34,368 bases of DNA, from the NCBI GenBank assembly GCA_944322275.1, contig CALUOV010000011.1, positions 1-34,368 of the forward strand, written 5' to 3'. The translations under genes and the position numbers were made by a program. Shown here one piece after another: positions 6,997 to 14,348 of this stretch. The DNA is from an uncultured Bacteroides sp. GTDB taxonomy: Bacteria > Bacteroidota > Bacteroidia > Bacteroidales > Bacteroidaceae. Numbering within the stretch: the stretch's first letter is position 1; every line of letters starts with the position of its first letter. The notes beneath the pieces were generated by a model that was given only the letters and a program-made list of their open reading frames with translations, was not told where the DNA came from and did not search any database.

Positions 6997-7144
6997 AGGA
7001 CTGTTTCAATCGGTCTTTTAGCGTTAAGGGTAATTCTCTGATTCCTGCAAATGCTTCTTATTCGTTGAAACACAAGCAGTTATGTATGTTGTTCCGTAAA
7101 GTTCGGGAATTTCATTCCCTGTCTTATTCATTGCTGCCATTCAA

Positions 7145-7225
7145 GGCGTTTGTTTTGTTTACGCCCGGCTTTCAAAGGGTGCAATATGCCTTTGAAGCCG
7201 CTACATCTCTTCAGGAGAGATGTAC
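7145..7225 (-). promoter_or_regulatory. Hairpin-rich 5' leader of the upxY operon
   Basis: On the transcribed (minus) strand three hairpins follow each other near the predicted 5' end. First comes the palindrome 7201-7225 with a TCCTG-type loop. Next, 7189-7200 pairs with 7166-7178 (12 bp with one bulged base, 10-nt loop). Last, 7161-7165 pairs with 7145-7149. None is followed by a U-run. UpxY proteins are known to act on capsule operon leaders, so this is a plausible recruitment or pause region. The rest of the leader down to 6997 shows no gene. Confidence 0.5.
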
Positions 7226-7235
7226 AATGCGGGTG

Positions 7236-7243
7236 CAAAGGTA
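7236..7243 (-). promoter_or_regulatory. Promoter -7 box of the upxY operon
   Basis: On the minus strand the box reads TACCTTTG, an exact TAnnTTTG match, placing the transcript start near 7229. No TTTG lies at the usual 19-21 bp spacing upstream. The box is inside the 182-bp segment, 10 bp from its inner edge. Confidence 0.6.
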
Positions 7244-7400
7244 TAAAAATTTTTGATACGACAGTGATAATGAGCAAAAAACATTTGCTTATCATTTTTT
7301 TTGCATTTATAAGAATTGGCTTTTTGCGAACCGCCAGCGGACAGGAAGTATTACAGAAAGCTCTATCTCCTTATTTTTTAACTACTTACCATACAAGGGA

Positions 7401-7439
7401 AAGCCGCGTACATCTCTCCTGAAGAGATGTACGCGGCTT
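7401..7439. terminator. Strong hairpin, 17-bp perfect stem, 5-nt loop
   Basis: AAGCCGCGTACATCTCT (7401-7417) pairs fully with 7423-7439 around the loop CCTGA. It lies 35 bp beyond the stop of the histidine kinase gene, so it can end that minus-strand transcript. No clear T-run follows on either strand. The same bases form the right arm of the candidate invertible segment. Confidence 0.55.
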
Positions 7440-7473
7440 GTAAGGCAGAGAAATGGAGGGGGAGGATTTCAAT

Positions 7474-8745
7474 TTATTTTGTGAGTGAGAAGACATGCAT
7501 ACCTTCTTCCCAACGGTAGGTCAGCTGAAGCGAATAGTTGGACGCGATGGCGTAGCTGATGGCCAGTCCCAAGCCTGTAGACTCCTTCTTGCGGTCTACG
7601 CTATGAGCAAACCGATGGAACAGTTTCTGTTCGTCCAGCGGAGTATCGCCGCTATTGCCGATGACGAGCGATGCGGGTGTGGTCTTTATGACCAGGCGTC
7701 CGCCGTCCGTGTTGTGCAGCAGGGCGTTCTTTACCAGGTTGGTGATGAGGATATGTACCAGCGAAGCGTTGGCGTGGAGTACAAAAGGCTTTTCTTCCCG
7801 GCTCCGGTGCAGGTCTATCTCCTTGTGTTCATAAATGTCCATCAAGTCGGGCAGCAGTTCGTCCAGAATCTCATCCACCGATACATCTTCCGCTTCCGTA
7901 TATTGCCTGTTTTCTATGCGGGAGAGCAGCAACAGCGCCTTGTTGAGCTTCACGGCACGTCCCAAAGTGGAGTAGATGGCATCCAACTCCTGCAACTGCT
8001 CTTCGGACAGCGTCTCGTTTTCAGCCATCAGTTCCAGCTTGCCCCGGGCAATGGCCAGGGGAGTCTGTAACTCGTGCGAAGCGTTTTCGATGAACTGCTT
8101 CTGCTCTTCATACGCTTTCCGGCTGCGCAGGGCCATGTGGTAAGCCACTTCGCCCAACACACGGAATTCGCGGATTTCGGTCGTATGGTTGAGCGGCGGA
8201 ACTTCCTGTCCGGGATGCAATTGCTGGAGCCACTCCACCAGGTGGTTCAAGGGCTTGAATATCTTTTGCAGAATGAGCCGGATGCCTGCGCTTGTGCAGC
8301 AAAGGAACAACGCAAACAGAACCGCCAGATACCAGAACATGGCGTTCACCATGTCGTCACGCTCCAAGGTGGAAATCATCAGCTCCAACTCGTAGAATTG
8401 TCCTCCGGGCATGCGGAAAGCCGTGCGATACACACGGACAGGCTCATTCTCGTCCTCGCTCTCCACGTAGACGTGTGAGTCGTAAAACATGTCGCGATAG
8501 TTTTCCCCTTCTTTCACCGAAAGGGGGTGGAAATAGTAGAAAGACATCAGATTGCCTTCCGTCTCCAGCACGCTGGGATCGTAGAGGGCATTGTTGATGA
8601 TGATTTGCGCATAATTCTCCAACGCATCGTCCGTCTCGTCCATGACCTCATAGATAATGGTGTAATAGAACAATACCCCCCATACGGCTATCAATCCCAA
8701 TAGCCACAGGGAGAGCTTGCGATAGGTGTAATGCAACAGTTTCAT
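7474..8745 (-). CDS. Sensor histidine kinase
   Basis: This 423-aa inner-membrane kinase has an N-terminal membrane helix (LWLLGLIAVWGVLFYYTIIY). A periplasmic sensor of roughly 110-120 residues and a second helix (FWYLAVLFALFLCCTSAGIR) follow, then a HAMP-like linker. The HisKA H-box is FIENASHELQTPLA; the ATPase domain has the N-box NLVKNALLHN and G-box STGLGLAISYAIA. An in-frame start at 8799 overlaps the regulator gene; ATG at 8745 (MKLLHYTYRK), 22 bp after the regulator stop, is preferred. It forms an operon with the response regulator. The stimulus is unknown, and nothing ties it to the capsule genes except proximity. Confidence 0.93.
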   Translation of the reverse strand: MKLLHYTYRKLSLWLLGLIAVWGVLFYYTIIYEVMDETDDALENYAQIIINNALYDPSVLETEGNLMSFYYFHPLSVKEGENYRDMFYDSHVYVESEDENEPVRVYRTAFRMPGGQFYELELMISTLERDDMVNAMFWYLAVLFALFLCCTSAGIRLILQKIFKPLNHLVEWLQQLHPGQEVPPLNHTTEIREFRVLGEVAYHMALRSRKAYEEQKQFIENASHELQTPLAIARGKLELMAENETLSEEQLQELDAIYSTLGRAVKLNKALLLLSRIENRQYTEAEDVSVDEILDELLPDLMDIYEHKEIDLHRSREEKPFVLHANASLVHILITNLVKNALLHNTDGGRLVIKTTPASLVIGNSGDTPLDEQKLFHRFAHSVDRKKESTGLGLAISYAIASNYSLQLTYRWEEGMHVFSLTK

Positions 8746-8767
8746 CGGCGAAGGATCCAATTTTCTT

Positions 8768-9451
8768 TTAAACGTCAATCTCCGAAAGCTTGTAGCCAAA
8801 TCCGTACACGGCTTTCACTTCCACGGTAGCACCGGCCAGCTTCAGTTTCTTACGCAGGTTCTTCACTTGCGAATAAATGAAATCCAGGGAGTCGGCCTGG
8901 TCGATGTTGTCGCCCCATACGGATTCCGCCAGACTCATCTTATTAATGACCCGGTTGGGATTGACCACAAAATAATACAGCAGGTCGAACTCTTTCCGGT
9001 TCAGTTGCAAGGCCTGTCCGTCGACTTCGGCTTGCCTTTTGTCCGGATAGAGAGTCAGATTGCCCAGTTTCACGCTGATGTCGCCGTTGTTTTGCCTGCG
9101 GCGGATGAGCGACTTTATCCGCGCGTTCAGTTCGGCCAGATGGAAAGGTTTGGTCAGGTAGTCGTCAGCTCCCAGCTCAAGTCCGTCCACCTTGTCGTCG
9201 AGTGAGTCCTTGGCCGAGATAATGAGCACACTGTCACTGCGGCGGAGGCGCTTCAGCTCGCGCAAGAGGTCGAGGCCGCTTCCTCCGGGCAGCATAATGT
9301 CCAGCAGGATGCAGTCGTAGTCGTAATCATTGATCTTATCCAGTGCCGAATAAAAATCGGCGGCACTCTCTACGATAAACTTTTCTTTCTGGAGCGATGC
9401 ACAAATGGTCTCGCGCAAATCCCGCTCATCTTCTACTACTAATATTTTCAT
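8768..9451 (-). CDS. OmpR-family response regulator
   Basis: This 227-aa protein has a receiver domain at 1-115 (MKILVVEDERDL, phospho-acceptor Asp51 in CILLDIMLPGGSG, conserved Lys in YLTKPF). A winged-helix DNA-binding domain follows at about 130-225 (LNRKEFDLLYYFVVNPNRV, then VKAVYGFGYKL). The frame is open to 9502, but ATG at 9451 starts exactly at the conserved MKILVVEDE. A TAnnTTTG box (9457-9464) lies only 5 bp upstream of that ATG, which suggests a leaderless or nearly leaderless transcript. It is the partner of the kinase that follows. Confidence 0.95.
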   Translation of the reverse strand: MKILVVEDERDLRETICASLQKEKFIVESAADFYSALDKINDYDYDCILLDIMLPGGSGLDLLRELKRLRRSDSVLIISAKDSLDDKVDGLELGADDYLTKPFHLAELNARIKSLIRRRQNNGDISVKLGNLTLYPDKRQAEVDGQALQLNRKEFDLLYYFVVNPNRVINKMSLAESVWGDNIDQADSLDFIYSQVKNLRKKLKLAGATVEVKAVYGFGYKLSEIDV

Positions 9452-9456
9452 GGTGG

Positions 9457-9464
9457 CAAAGTTA
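9457..9464 (-). promoter_or_regulatory. Promoter -7 box of the two-component operon
   Basis: TAACTTTG on the minus strand is an exact match to TAnnTTTG. The ATG at 9451 lies 5 bp beyond its end, so the predicted transcript start falls at or next to the start codon. No good -33 element is seen. Confidence 0.5.
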
Positions 9465-9541
9465 GGATACAATGCTGGAAAAATTCTGTAATGTGAGGGC
9501 AAAGAAAAGAAAAAAAATGCAATCGGACAAGGAGAAATACG

Positions 9542-9549
9542 TATCTTTG
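9542..9549 (+). promoter_or_regulatory. Promoter -7 box for the YrdC-like gene
   Basis: TATCTTTG matches TAnnTTTG and is followed by 23 bp before the ATG at 9573. Confidence 0.6.
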
Positions 9550-9572
9550 GGGACTAAAATCCAAATCTGCGT

Positions 9573-10187
9573 ATGCTACTGAAACTTTATGACAAGAACA
9601 ACAATCCGGACGACCTGCAGCGGGTCATCGACACATTGAATGACGGAGGCATCCTCATCTATCCTACCGATACCATGTATGCCATCGGTTGTCATGGCCT
9701 GAAGGAACGGGCCATCGAGCGCATCTGCCAACTGAAGCACCTCGACCCGAAGAAGAACAACCTTTCCATCATCTGCTACAACCTGAGCAGCATCAGCGAG
9801 TATGCCAAGGTGGACAACTATACGTTCAAGCTGATGAAGCGTAACCTGCCGGGGCCTTTTACGTTCATCCTGAACGGTACGACACGGCTGCCCAAGATCT
9901 TCCGCAACCGCAAGGAAGTGGGAATCCGCATGCCGGACCATCCCATCATTCAGGAAATAGCCCGCCTGCTTGACGCTCCGATCCTGACCACAACCCTGCC
10001 GCACGAAGAACAGGAGGACATGGAATACTGCACCGATCCTGAACTGATAGACGAGAAGTTCGGTGACAGGGTAGACCTGGTGATAGATGGCGGCATTGGC
10101 GGCATTGAAGGCTCTACCGTAGTGGACTGTACGAAGGGAGAGCCGGAGATTGTCCGTCAGGGAGCCGGATGGCTGGACGAAGGGTAG
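9573..10187 (+). CDS. YrdC/Sua5/YciO-family protein (L-threonylcarbamoyladenylate synthase-like)
   Basis: This 204-aa protein has the YrdC fold. Nucleotide- and substrate-binding motifs include GGILIYPTDTMYAIGCHG, LKHLDPKKNN and NLPGPFTFIL, with EVGIRMPDHP and the terminal GSTVVDCT. In the Sua5/TsaC branch this fold makes threonylcarbamoyl-AMP for tRNA t6A. The single-domain length fits TsaC or YciO, and YciO-type proteins are close relatives, so the exact activity is uncertain. It is monocistronic; its stop lies 7 bp from the end of the convergent HAD gene. Confidence 0.88.
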   Translation: MLLKLYDKNNNPDDLQRVIDTLNDGGILIYPTDTMYAIGCHGLKERAIERICQLKHLDPKKNNLSIICYNLSSISEYAKVDNYTFKLMKRNLPGPFTFILNGTTRLPKIFRNRKEVGIRMPDHPIIQEIARLLDAPILTTTLPHEEQEDMEYCTDPELIDEKFGDRVDLVIDGGIGGIEGSTVVDCTKGEPEIVRQGAGWLDEG

Positions 10188-10194
10188 GGAAGGA

Positions 10195-10938
10195 TTATCC
10201 TTTCAGTACCCTGTACACTTGTTCCCACCGGTCGCTAAAGGCTTGCATGGAGGGAAACAGCAGGTTGGCGCCCGCATCCAGCAGAACCTGTCCGTCCAGG
10301 GGACCTGTGTTGACCGCTACGGTGAAGATGCCTGCAGCCACTCCCGCCTGTACGCCAATGGGAGCATTCTCTACCACGAGAGCTTCCCGGGCCGTCACAC
10401 CCGCTTTGGCCAGTCCCATGAGATAAGGTTCGGGGTTAGGCTTGCCGTATTTCACATCGAAGGCAGTGACCATGTGCGCCCGGTCGAACGTATCGGGATA
10501 GCTGTGCGCCAGACGATCCAGCAACGTGGTCTGTCCGGAGCCGGTGACAAGCACAGGAATCAGTCCGCACTCTTTCACTTTCTGTATCAGTTCAGGAGCT
10601 CCTTTCATCCGTTCCGGTTCAGGGTGGCGGGCAAACTCCGCACTTTTTTCCGCATAGATTTGTTTCACCAGTTCGGGGTCAGCGTCCCGTCCGTATTGAC
10701 GGCGGTAGACAATGTTGATGGTGGCGGCTCCCGTGCGCCCTTCGTGCAGGAAGGCTTCTTCGCGGCTCAGATGGAGGCCGTGGCGTTCCATGACCGTATG
10801 CCATGCGTCGGCATGGTAGGGCATGGAGTTGAACAGCACTCCGTCCATGTCAAACAACACCGCTCTCAGACGGACATCCGGATGGTGACTTTGGCTGAGG
10901 TAGCGCGCTACGGCTTCTTCAAACAATATTTCTTGCAT
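10195..10938 (-). CDS. HAD-superfamily hydrolase (beta-phosphoglucomutase-like)
   Basis: This 247-aa soluble protein has the HAD motifs in order: motif I FDMDGVLFNSMPYHADAW, motif II VLVTGSG, motif III lysine in KYGKPNPEPYL and motif IV VVENAPIGVQAG. The helical cap between motifs I and II places it in the beta-phosphoglucomutase/phosphatase subfamily. The substrate is probably a sugar phosphate but cannot be read from the sequence. It lies 53 bp downstream of the EamA gene in the same direction and has its own promoter box in that gap. Confidence 0.88.
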   Translation of the reverse strand: MQEILFEEAVARYLSQSHHPDVRLRAVLFDMDGVLFNSMPYHADAWHTVMERHGLHLSREEAFLHEGRTGAATINIVYRRQYGRDADPELVKQIYAEKSAEFARHPEPERMKGAPELIQKVKECGLIPVLVTGSGQTTLLDRLAHSYPDTFDRAHMVTAFDVKYGKPNPEPYLMGLAKAGVTAREALVVENAPIGVQAGVAAGIFTVAVNTGPLDGQVLLDAGANLLFPSMQAFSDRWEQVYRVLKG

Positions 10939-10972
10939 ACTCTTTGATGATCTCTCTTAAAAAATCCGGATG

Positions 10973-10980
10973 CAAAGGTA
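10973..10980 (-). promoter_or_regulatory. Promoter -7 box for the HAD gene
   Basis: TACCTTTG on the minus strand, 34 bp upstream of the ATG at 10938 and inside the 53-bp gap after the EamA gene. No matching -33 element is clear. Confidence 0.5.
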
Positions 10981-10991
10981 GCAAAAAATCC

Positions 10992-11891
10992 CTATCGGCT
11001 GCCCAAATAGAGGAAGAACATGCCGATAAGAACCAACACAAGGTCTACCGCCTTGCTTCGCAGATTCTTCTCGTGGAAGAACAGGGCACCGAAAAGGAAG
11101 GATACGACTACGCTGCCCCGACGTACCATGGAGACGATGGATATCATGGAGTCCTCGTAGCTCAGCGCGTAGAAGTAGGCGAAGTCCGCCGCAGACAGGA
11201 ACAGGGAAATGCAGACAATGGTCCACTGCCAACGGAAAGGGGTGCTTGTCTTGCGCCGCGGATACCATAAAAGCAACAGAATGGGGCACATGATGAATAC
11301 CTGGTAGAGGTTGTACCAAGACTGTACCAGCATGGGGTTGAGAAAGGTCATCAGGTATTTGTCGTATAAACCGCTGACGGCACCCGTCACTGCCGCCATG
11401 ACGATGAAAAAGATCCATTTGTTATGTTTGAAGTCAATGCCTTCCTTCCGTCCCGAACGGCTGAGCATGAAGAACGAGAGGATGGCCAGCAATACACCTG
11501 TCCATTGGTACAGGTTCAGCCTTTCGCCGAAGAACAGCAAGGCACCCAGCAGCACCATGACCGGACGGGTGGCGTTGATGGGGCCCACGATGGTAAGCGG
11601 CAGATGCTTCATGCCGAAGTAGCCGAATATCCATGAGGAAAGGACGATAAAGGACTTGAGCAGGATGTACTTATGGGCTTCCCATCCCGCTACGGGCAGG
11701 GTGAAAGGCGTGCCCTGCAGTACCTCGGGTGCCAGGAAGGAAAGCAGGATAAAAGGAACAAAAACCAGGCTGGAAAACACTGTGTTGAGAAATAGCACCG
11801 GCAACACGGCATTGTCGCGCAAAGATTCTTTCTTGAACGCATCATAGAAGCCCAGCAACACGGCTGAGAGAAATGCAAGCAGTAACCACAT
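10992..11891 (-). CDS. EamA/DMT-family transporter
   Basis: This 299-aa inner-membrane protein has about ten hydrophobic helices in two homologous halves, as in drug/metabolite transporters. Visible segments include LLLAFLSAVLLGFYDAFKK at the N terminus, LPLTIVGPINATRPVMVLLG at the end of the first EamA repeat and MISIVSMVRRGSVVVSFLFG in the second. The C-terminal helix is AVDLVLVLIGMFFLYLG. The substrate is unknown. It is transcribed after TruA and before the HAD gene, separated from TruA by 126 bp of repeats and a hairpin. Confidence 0.9.
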   Translation of the reverse strand: MWLLLAFLSAVLLGFYDAFKKESLRDNAVLPVLFLNTVFSSLVFVPFILLSFLAPEVLQGTPFTLPVAGWEAHKYILLKSFIVLSSWIFGYFGMKHLPLTIVGPINATRPVMVLLGALLFFGERLNLYQWTGVLLAILSFFMLSRSGRKEGIDFKHNKWIFFIVMAAVTGAVSGLYDKYLMTFLNPMLVQSWYNLYQVFIMCPILLLLWYPRRKTSTPFRWQWTIVCISLFLSAADFAYFYALSYEDSMISIVSMVRRGSVVVSFLFGALFFHEKNLRSKAVDLVLVLIGMFFLYLGSR

Positions 11892-11906
11892 AGTTTTTAT
11901 CTGTTA

Positions 11907-11995
11907 AATGAAGAATGAAGAATTAAGAATGAAGATTTTACCGTACGGCATAATAGTGTACACGGACAGCGCAGACTGATTCTTCATTCTTCATT
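11907..11995. repeat. 17-bp perfect inverted repeat (AATGAAGAATGAAGAAT)
   Basis: AATGAAGAATGAAGAAT at 11907-11923 recurs inverted at 11979-11995, with 55 bp between the arms. A further partial copy (TTAAGAATGAAG) follows the left arm. The left arm and its flank nearly match 2000-2019 at the edge of the large repeat element, so this is probably a dispersed intergenic repeat. Confidence 0.7.
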
Positions 11996-11997
11996 AA

Positions 11998-12014
11998 AGC
12001 GCGCTCAGCGCGCT
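11998..12014 (-). terminator. Hairpin after truA
   Basis: AGCGCGC pairs with GCGCGCT around a 3-nt loop, just beyond the truA stop at 12018. The minus strand continues with TTAATG, so the T-run is weak. Confidence 0.5.
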
Positions 12015-12017
12015 AAA

Positions 12018-12770
12018 TTATATATCAAACAAATCTTCCGGATACGTAATGTCCTCCAGAAACAAGGCACAACCCGGCACGGACGTACCGGCCAGGCATC
12101 GGTCCTTCCGCTCTATCACCTGGCGAAAGCCTTCCACACTGAGTTTGCCCCGTCCTACTTCGAGCAACGTACCCACTACCGCCCGTACCATGTTGCGCAA
12201 GAAACGGTCGGCCTGAATGGTGAAGACCCAGGTGGCCTTGTCCAGCCGGTCCCAATGAGCCTGCATGATGCGGCAGTTGTTTGTTTTCACGTCCGTATGC
12301 AGCTTGCTGAAGCTGGTAAAGTCCGTGTAATCAAAAAGAGTCCGTGCCGCTTCGTTCATCCGGTCAAAGTCGGGCTCCGAATAAAGCCGGCACCGGTAAT
12401 GACGCCCGAAAGGCATTTTGGCCGTAGTGATATAATATCGGTACGTGCGTGAAGTGGCATCAAACCGCGCATGCGCCTTTTCCTTGACTGCCCGTAAGCG
12501 ATAGACGGCAATGTCCGGAGGAAGGATCCGATTCAGCTTGTCGGTCATAAACACTTCATTCAAAGCCTGCGGACTGTCAAAATGCGCCACCATCAGACGG
12601 GCATGCACTCCGGCATCCGTCCGTCCGGCTCCCACCACTTCGATGGGCTGGCGTAATAAGGTGGAGAGCGCCTTTGCCAGACACTCCTGCACGCTGATTC
12701 CGTTGGGCTGCACTTGCCAGCCGTGGTAAGACGTGCCGTCATAAGCCAGATAAATGAAATATCGTTGCAC
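12018..12770 (-). CDS. truA: tRNA pseudouridine(38-40) synthase TruA
   Basis: This 250-aa enzyme isomerises uridines 38-40 in the tRNA anticodon arm. The catalytic aspartate is Asp52 in [13 protein letters not shown]. Other family motifs are [14 protein letters not shown] near the N terminus, [20 protein letters not shown] and [20 protein letters not shown]. Length is standard for bacterial TruA. Divergent from the MATE gene; each has its own promoter box in the 122-bp gap. Confidence 0.97.
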   Translation of the reverse strand: MQRYFIYLAYDGTSYHGWQVQPNGISVQECLAKALSTLLRQPIEVVGAGRTDAGVHARLMVAHFDSPQALNEVFMTDKLNRILPPDIAVYRLRAVKEKAHARFDATSRTYRYYITTAKMPFGRHYRCRLYSEPDFDRMNEAARTLFDYTDFTSFSKLHTDVKTNNCRIMQAHWDRLDKATWVFTIQADRFLRNMVRAVVGTLLEVGRGKLSVEGFRQVIERKDRCLAGTSVPGCALFLEDITYPEDLFDI

Positions 12771-12789
12771 TTTTTACGGATTTGCGGCG

Positions 12790-12797
12790 CAAAGGTA
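12790..12797 (-). promoter_or_regulatory. Promoter -7 box for truA
   Basis: TACCTTTG on the minus strand, 19 bp upstream of the truA ATG at 12770. Confidence 0.6.
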
Positions 12798-12864
12798 CGT
12801 ATAATCCATGTATTTCGGGGCATAATATCTGTAATTTCTCTACACGGATACGCTAAAAACTGCG

Positions 12865-12872
12865 TATCTTTG
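12865..12872 (+). promoter_or_regulatory. Promoter -7 box for the MATE gene
   Basis: TATCTTTG, 20 bp upstream of the ATG at 12893. Its position supports that start over the internal ATG at 12950. Confidence 0.6.
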
Positions 12873-12892
12873 CCGACGCAAAAAGTGAAACG

Positions 12893-14311
12893 ATGTTCAA
12901 GGCAGGAAATAAAAACGACTTGTTGCTGCTCATCCGAAGCGGTGCTCCCATGACTCTCCGTCAACAACTCTACCTGACGGTGCAACTGAGTATTCCTTCC
13001 ATTCTGGCCCAATTGTCGTCCATCGCCATGCAGTATATTGACGCTTCGATGGTGGGCAGTCTGGGAGCCAGTGCCTCGGCATCCATCGGACTGGTGTCTA
13101 CGACCACATGGCTGTTCATGGGCTTGTGTTCCTCCGTTTCCACGGGTTTTGCCGTGCAGGTAGCCCATTTGCTGGGAGCGAAAGACATCGCCGGTGCGCG
13201 TGCCGTGTTGCGTCAGGCATTGGTGGTGGCGTTTGCCTTCAGTGTGGTACTGGCCAGTATCGGTGCCGGCATCAGTGGAGCGTTGCCCCATTGGCTGGGC
13301 GGTAATGCTGACATTACAGGCGATGCCTCCGTTTACTTCCTCATCTTCGTCCTTTCCATGCCCGTCTTCCAACTCAATGTATTGGCCAGTGCCATGCTTC
13401 GCAGCAGTGGCAACATGACCACGCCGAGCTCGCTGAACATACTCATGTGTATATTGGACGTTGTCTTCAACTATTTCCTGATATTCCCCACCCGCGAGAT
13501 TCATCTGATGGGCACGACGCTTACCATGCCCGGGGGAGGATTAGGCGTGACGGGTGCCGCACTGGGTACCGCATTGGCCATGATATGCACCGCTTCGCTG
13601 ATGCTTTACTCGTTGTGTGTGCGTTCGCCCGAATTGAGCCTGTCGCACCGGGGTGAACGCTTCCGGCTCACTTCCTCGTGCTTGCGAAACGCCTTGCGCA
13701 TCGGCCTGCCCATGGGATGTGAGCGGGTCATGATGTGTGGCGCACAAATCATGACGACCGTTATTGTCGCTCCGCTTGGTACGATAGCCATTGCAGCCAA
13801 TGCTTTCGGCATTACGGCGGAGAGTCTTTGCTACATGCCCGGTTATGGCGTGGCCGATGCGGCAACAACCCTTGTGGGCCAAAGTCTGGGAGCAGGACGC
13901 CGTGACTTGACGCGACGCTTTTCACGTATCACGGTGTTTATGGGTATCGGTGTCATGACGGTGATGGGTATTGCCATGTATATGGCCGCTCCGTGGATGA
14001 TCGGCATCATGACGCCCGATGCCGATGTGCTGGACCTTGCCGTGCGCGCCTTGCGCATCGAGGCCTTTGCTGAGCCTATGTTTGCCGCAGCCATCGTGTG
14101 CTATGGTGTGTTTGTCGGTGCGGGCGATACATTGAAACCCGCACTGATGAATCTGGCCAGCATGTGGGGTGTCCGCCTGACATTGGCCGCTTTGCTGGCA
14201 CCCGGTATGGGGCTCTTGGGCGTGTGGCTGGCGATGTGCATTGAACTGTGCTTCCGGGGCGTCCTCTTCCTTCTTCGTCTCTACAAGGGAAACTGGATGA
14301 AGCGGCTCTGA
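12893..14311 (+). CDS. MATE-family efflux transporter
   Basis: This 472-aa protein has about twelve hydrophobic helices in two MatE repeats. The first repeat opens LSIPSILAQLSSIAMQYIDA and SMVGSLGASASASIGL; the second contains GLPMGCERVMMCGAQIMT and YGVADAATTLVGQSLGAGR. These are typical of Na+- or H+-coupled multidrug/metabolite antiporters. The substrate is not predictable. It is followed 37 bp later by the MalY-type gene in the same direction, so the two may be co-transcribed. Confidence 0.93.
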   Translation: MFKAGNKNDLLLLIRSGAPMTLRQQLYLTVQLSIPSILAQLSSIAMQYIDASMVGSLGASASASIGLVSTTTWLFMGLCSSVSTGFAVQVAHLLGAKDIAGARAVLRQALVVAFAFSVVLASIGAGISGALPHWLGGNADITGDASVYFLIFVLSMPVFQLNVLASAMLRSSGNMTTPSSLNILMCILDVVFNYFLIFPTREIHLMGTTLTMPGGGLGVTGAALGTALAMICTASLMLYSLCVRSPELSLSHRGERFRLTSSCLRNALRIGLPMGCERVMMCGAQIMTTVIVAPLGTIAIAANAFGITAESLCYMPGYGVADAATTLVGQSLGAGRRDLTRRFSRITVFMGIGVMTVMGIAMYMAAPWMIGIMTPDADVLDLAVRALRIEAFAEPMFAAAIVCYGVFVGAGDTLKPALMNLASMWGVRLTLAALLAPGMGLLGVWLAMCIELCFRGVLFLLRLYKGNWMKRL

Positions 14312-14348
14312 ACGGATTTATATTGAACCATCTAATTTGAACGAAGAT

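Larger units (their letters stand above)
7195..7439. other. Candidate invertible promoter segment
   Basis: The 31-bp sequence at 7195-7225 recurs in inverted orientation at 7408-7439 with a single extra G (32 bp). The arms enclose 182 bp (7226-7407) that carry a promoter box directed at upxY. Phase-variable capsule promoters in Bacteroides have this size and arrangement. In the present orientation the promoter faces the operon (ON); inversion would point it into the 3' end of the histidine kinase gene. Each arm is itself a palindrome, so two copies of a mobile palindrome is the alternative. No recombinase gene is in the window. Confidence 0.55.

Noticed and set aside
7065..7422. Two overlapping frames in the upxY leader and inverted-repeat segment
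   Set aside because: They run antisense to the leader and across palindromes and have no recognisable features.
12593..13504. 303-aa minus-strand frame spanning the truA/MATE gap
   Set aside because: Crosses two real genes and their promoters; Gln/His/Thr-rich shadow composition.
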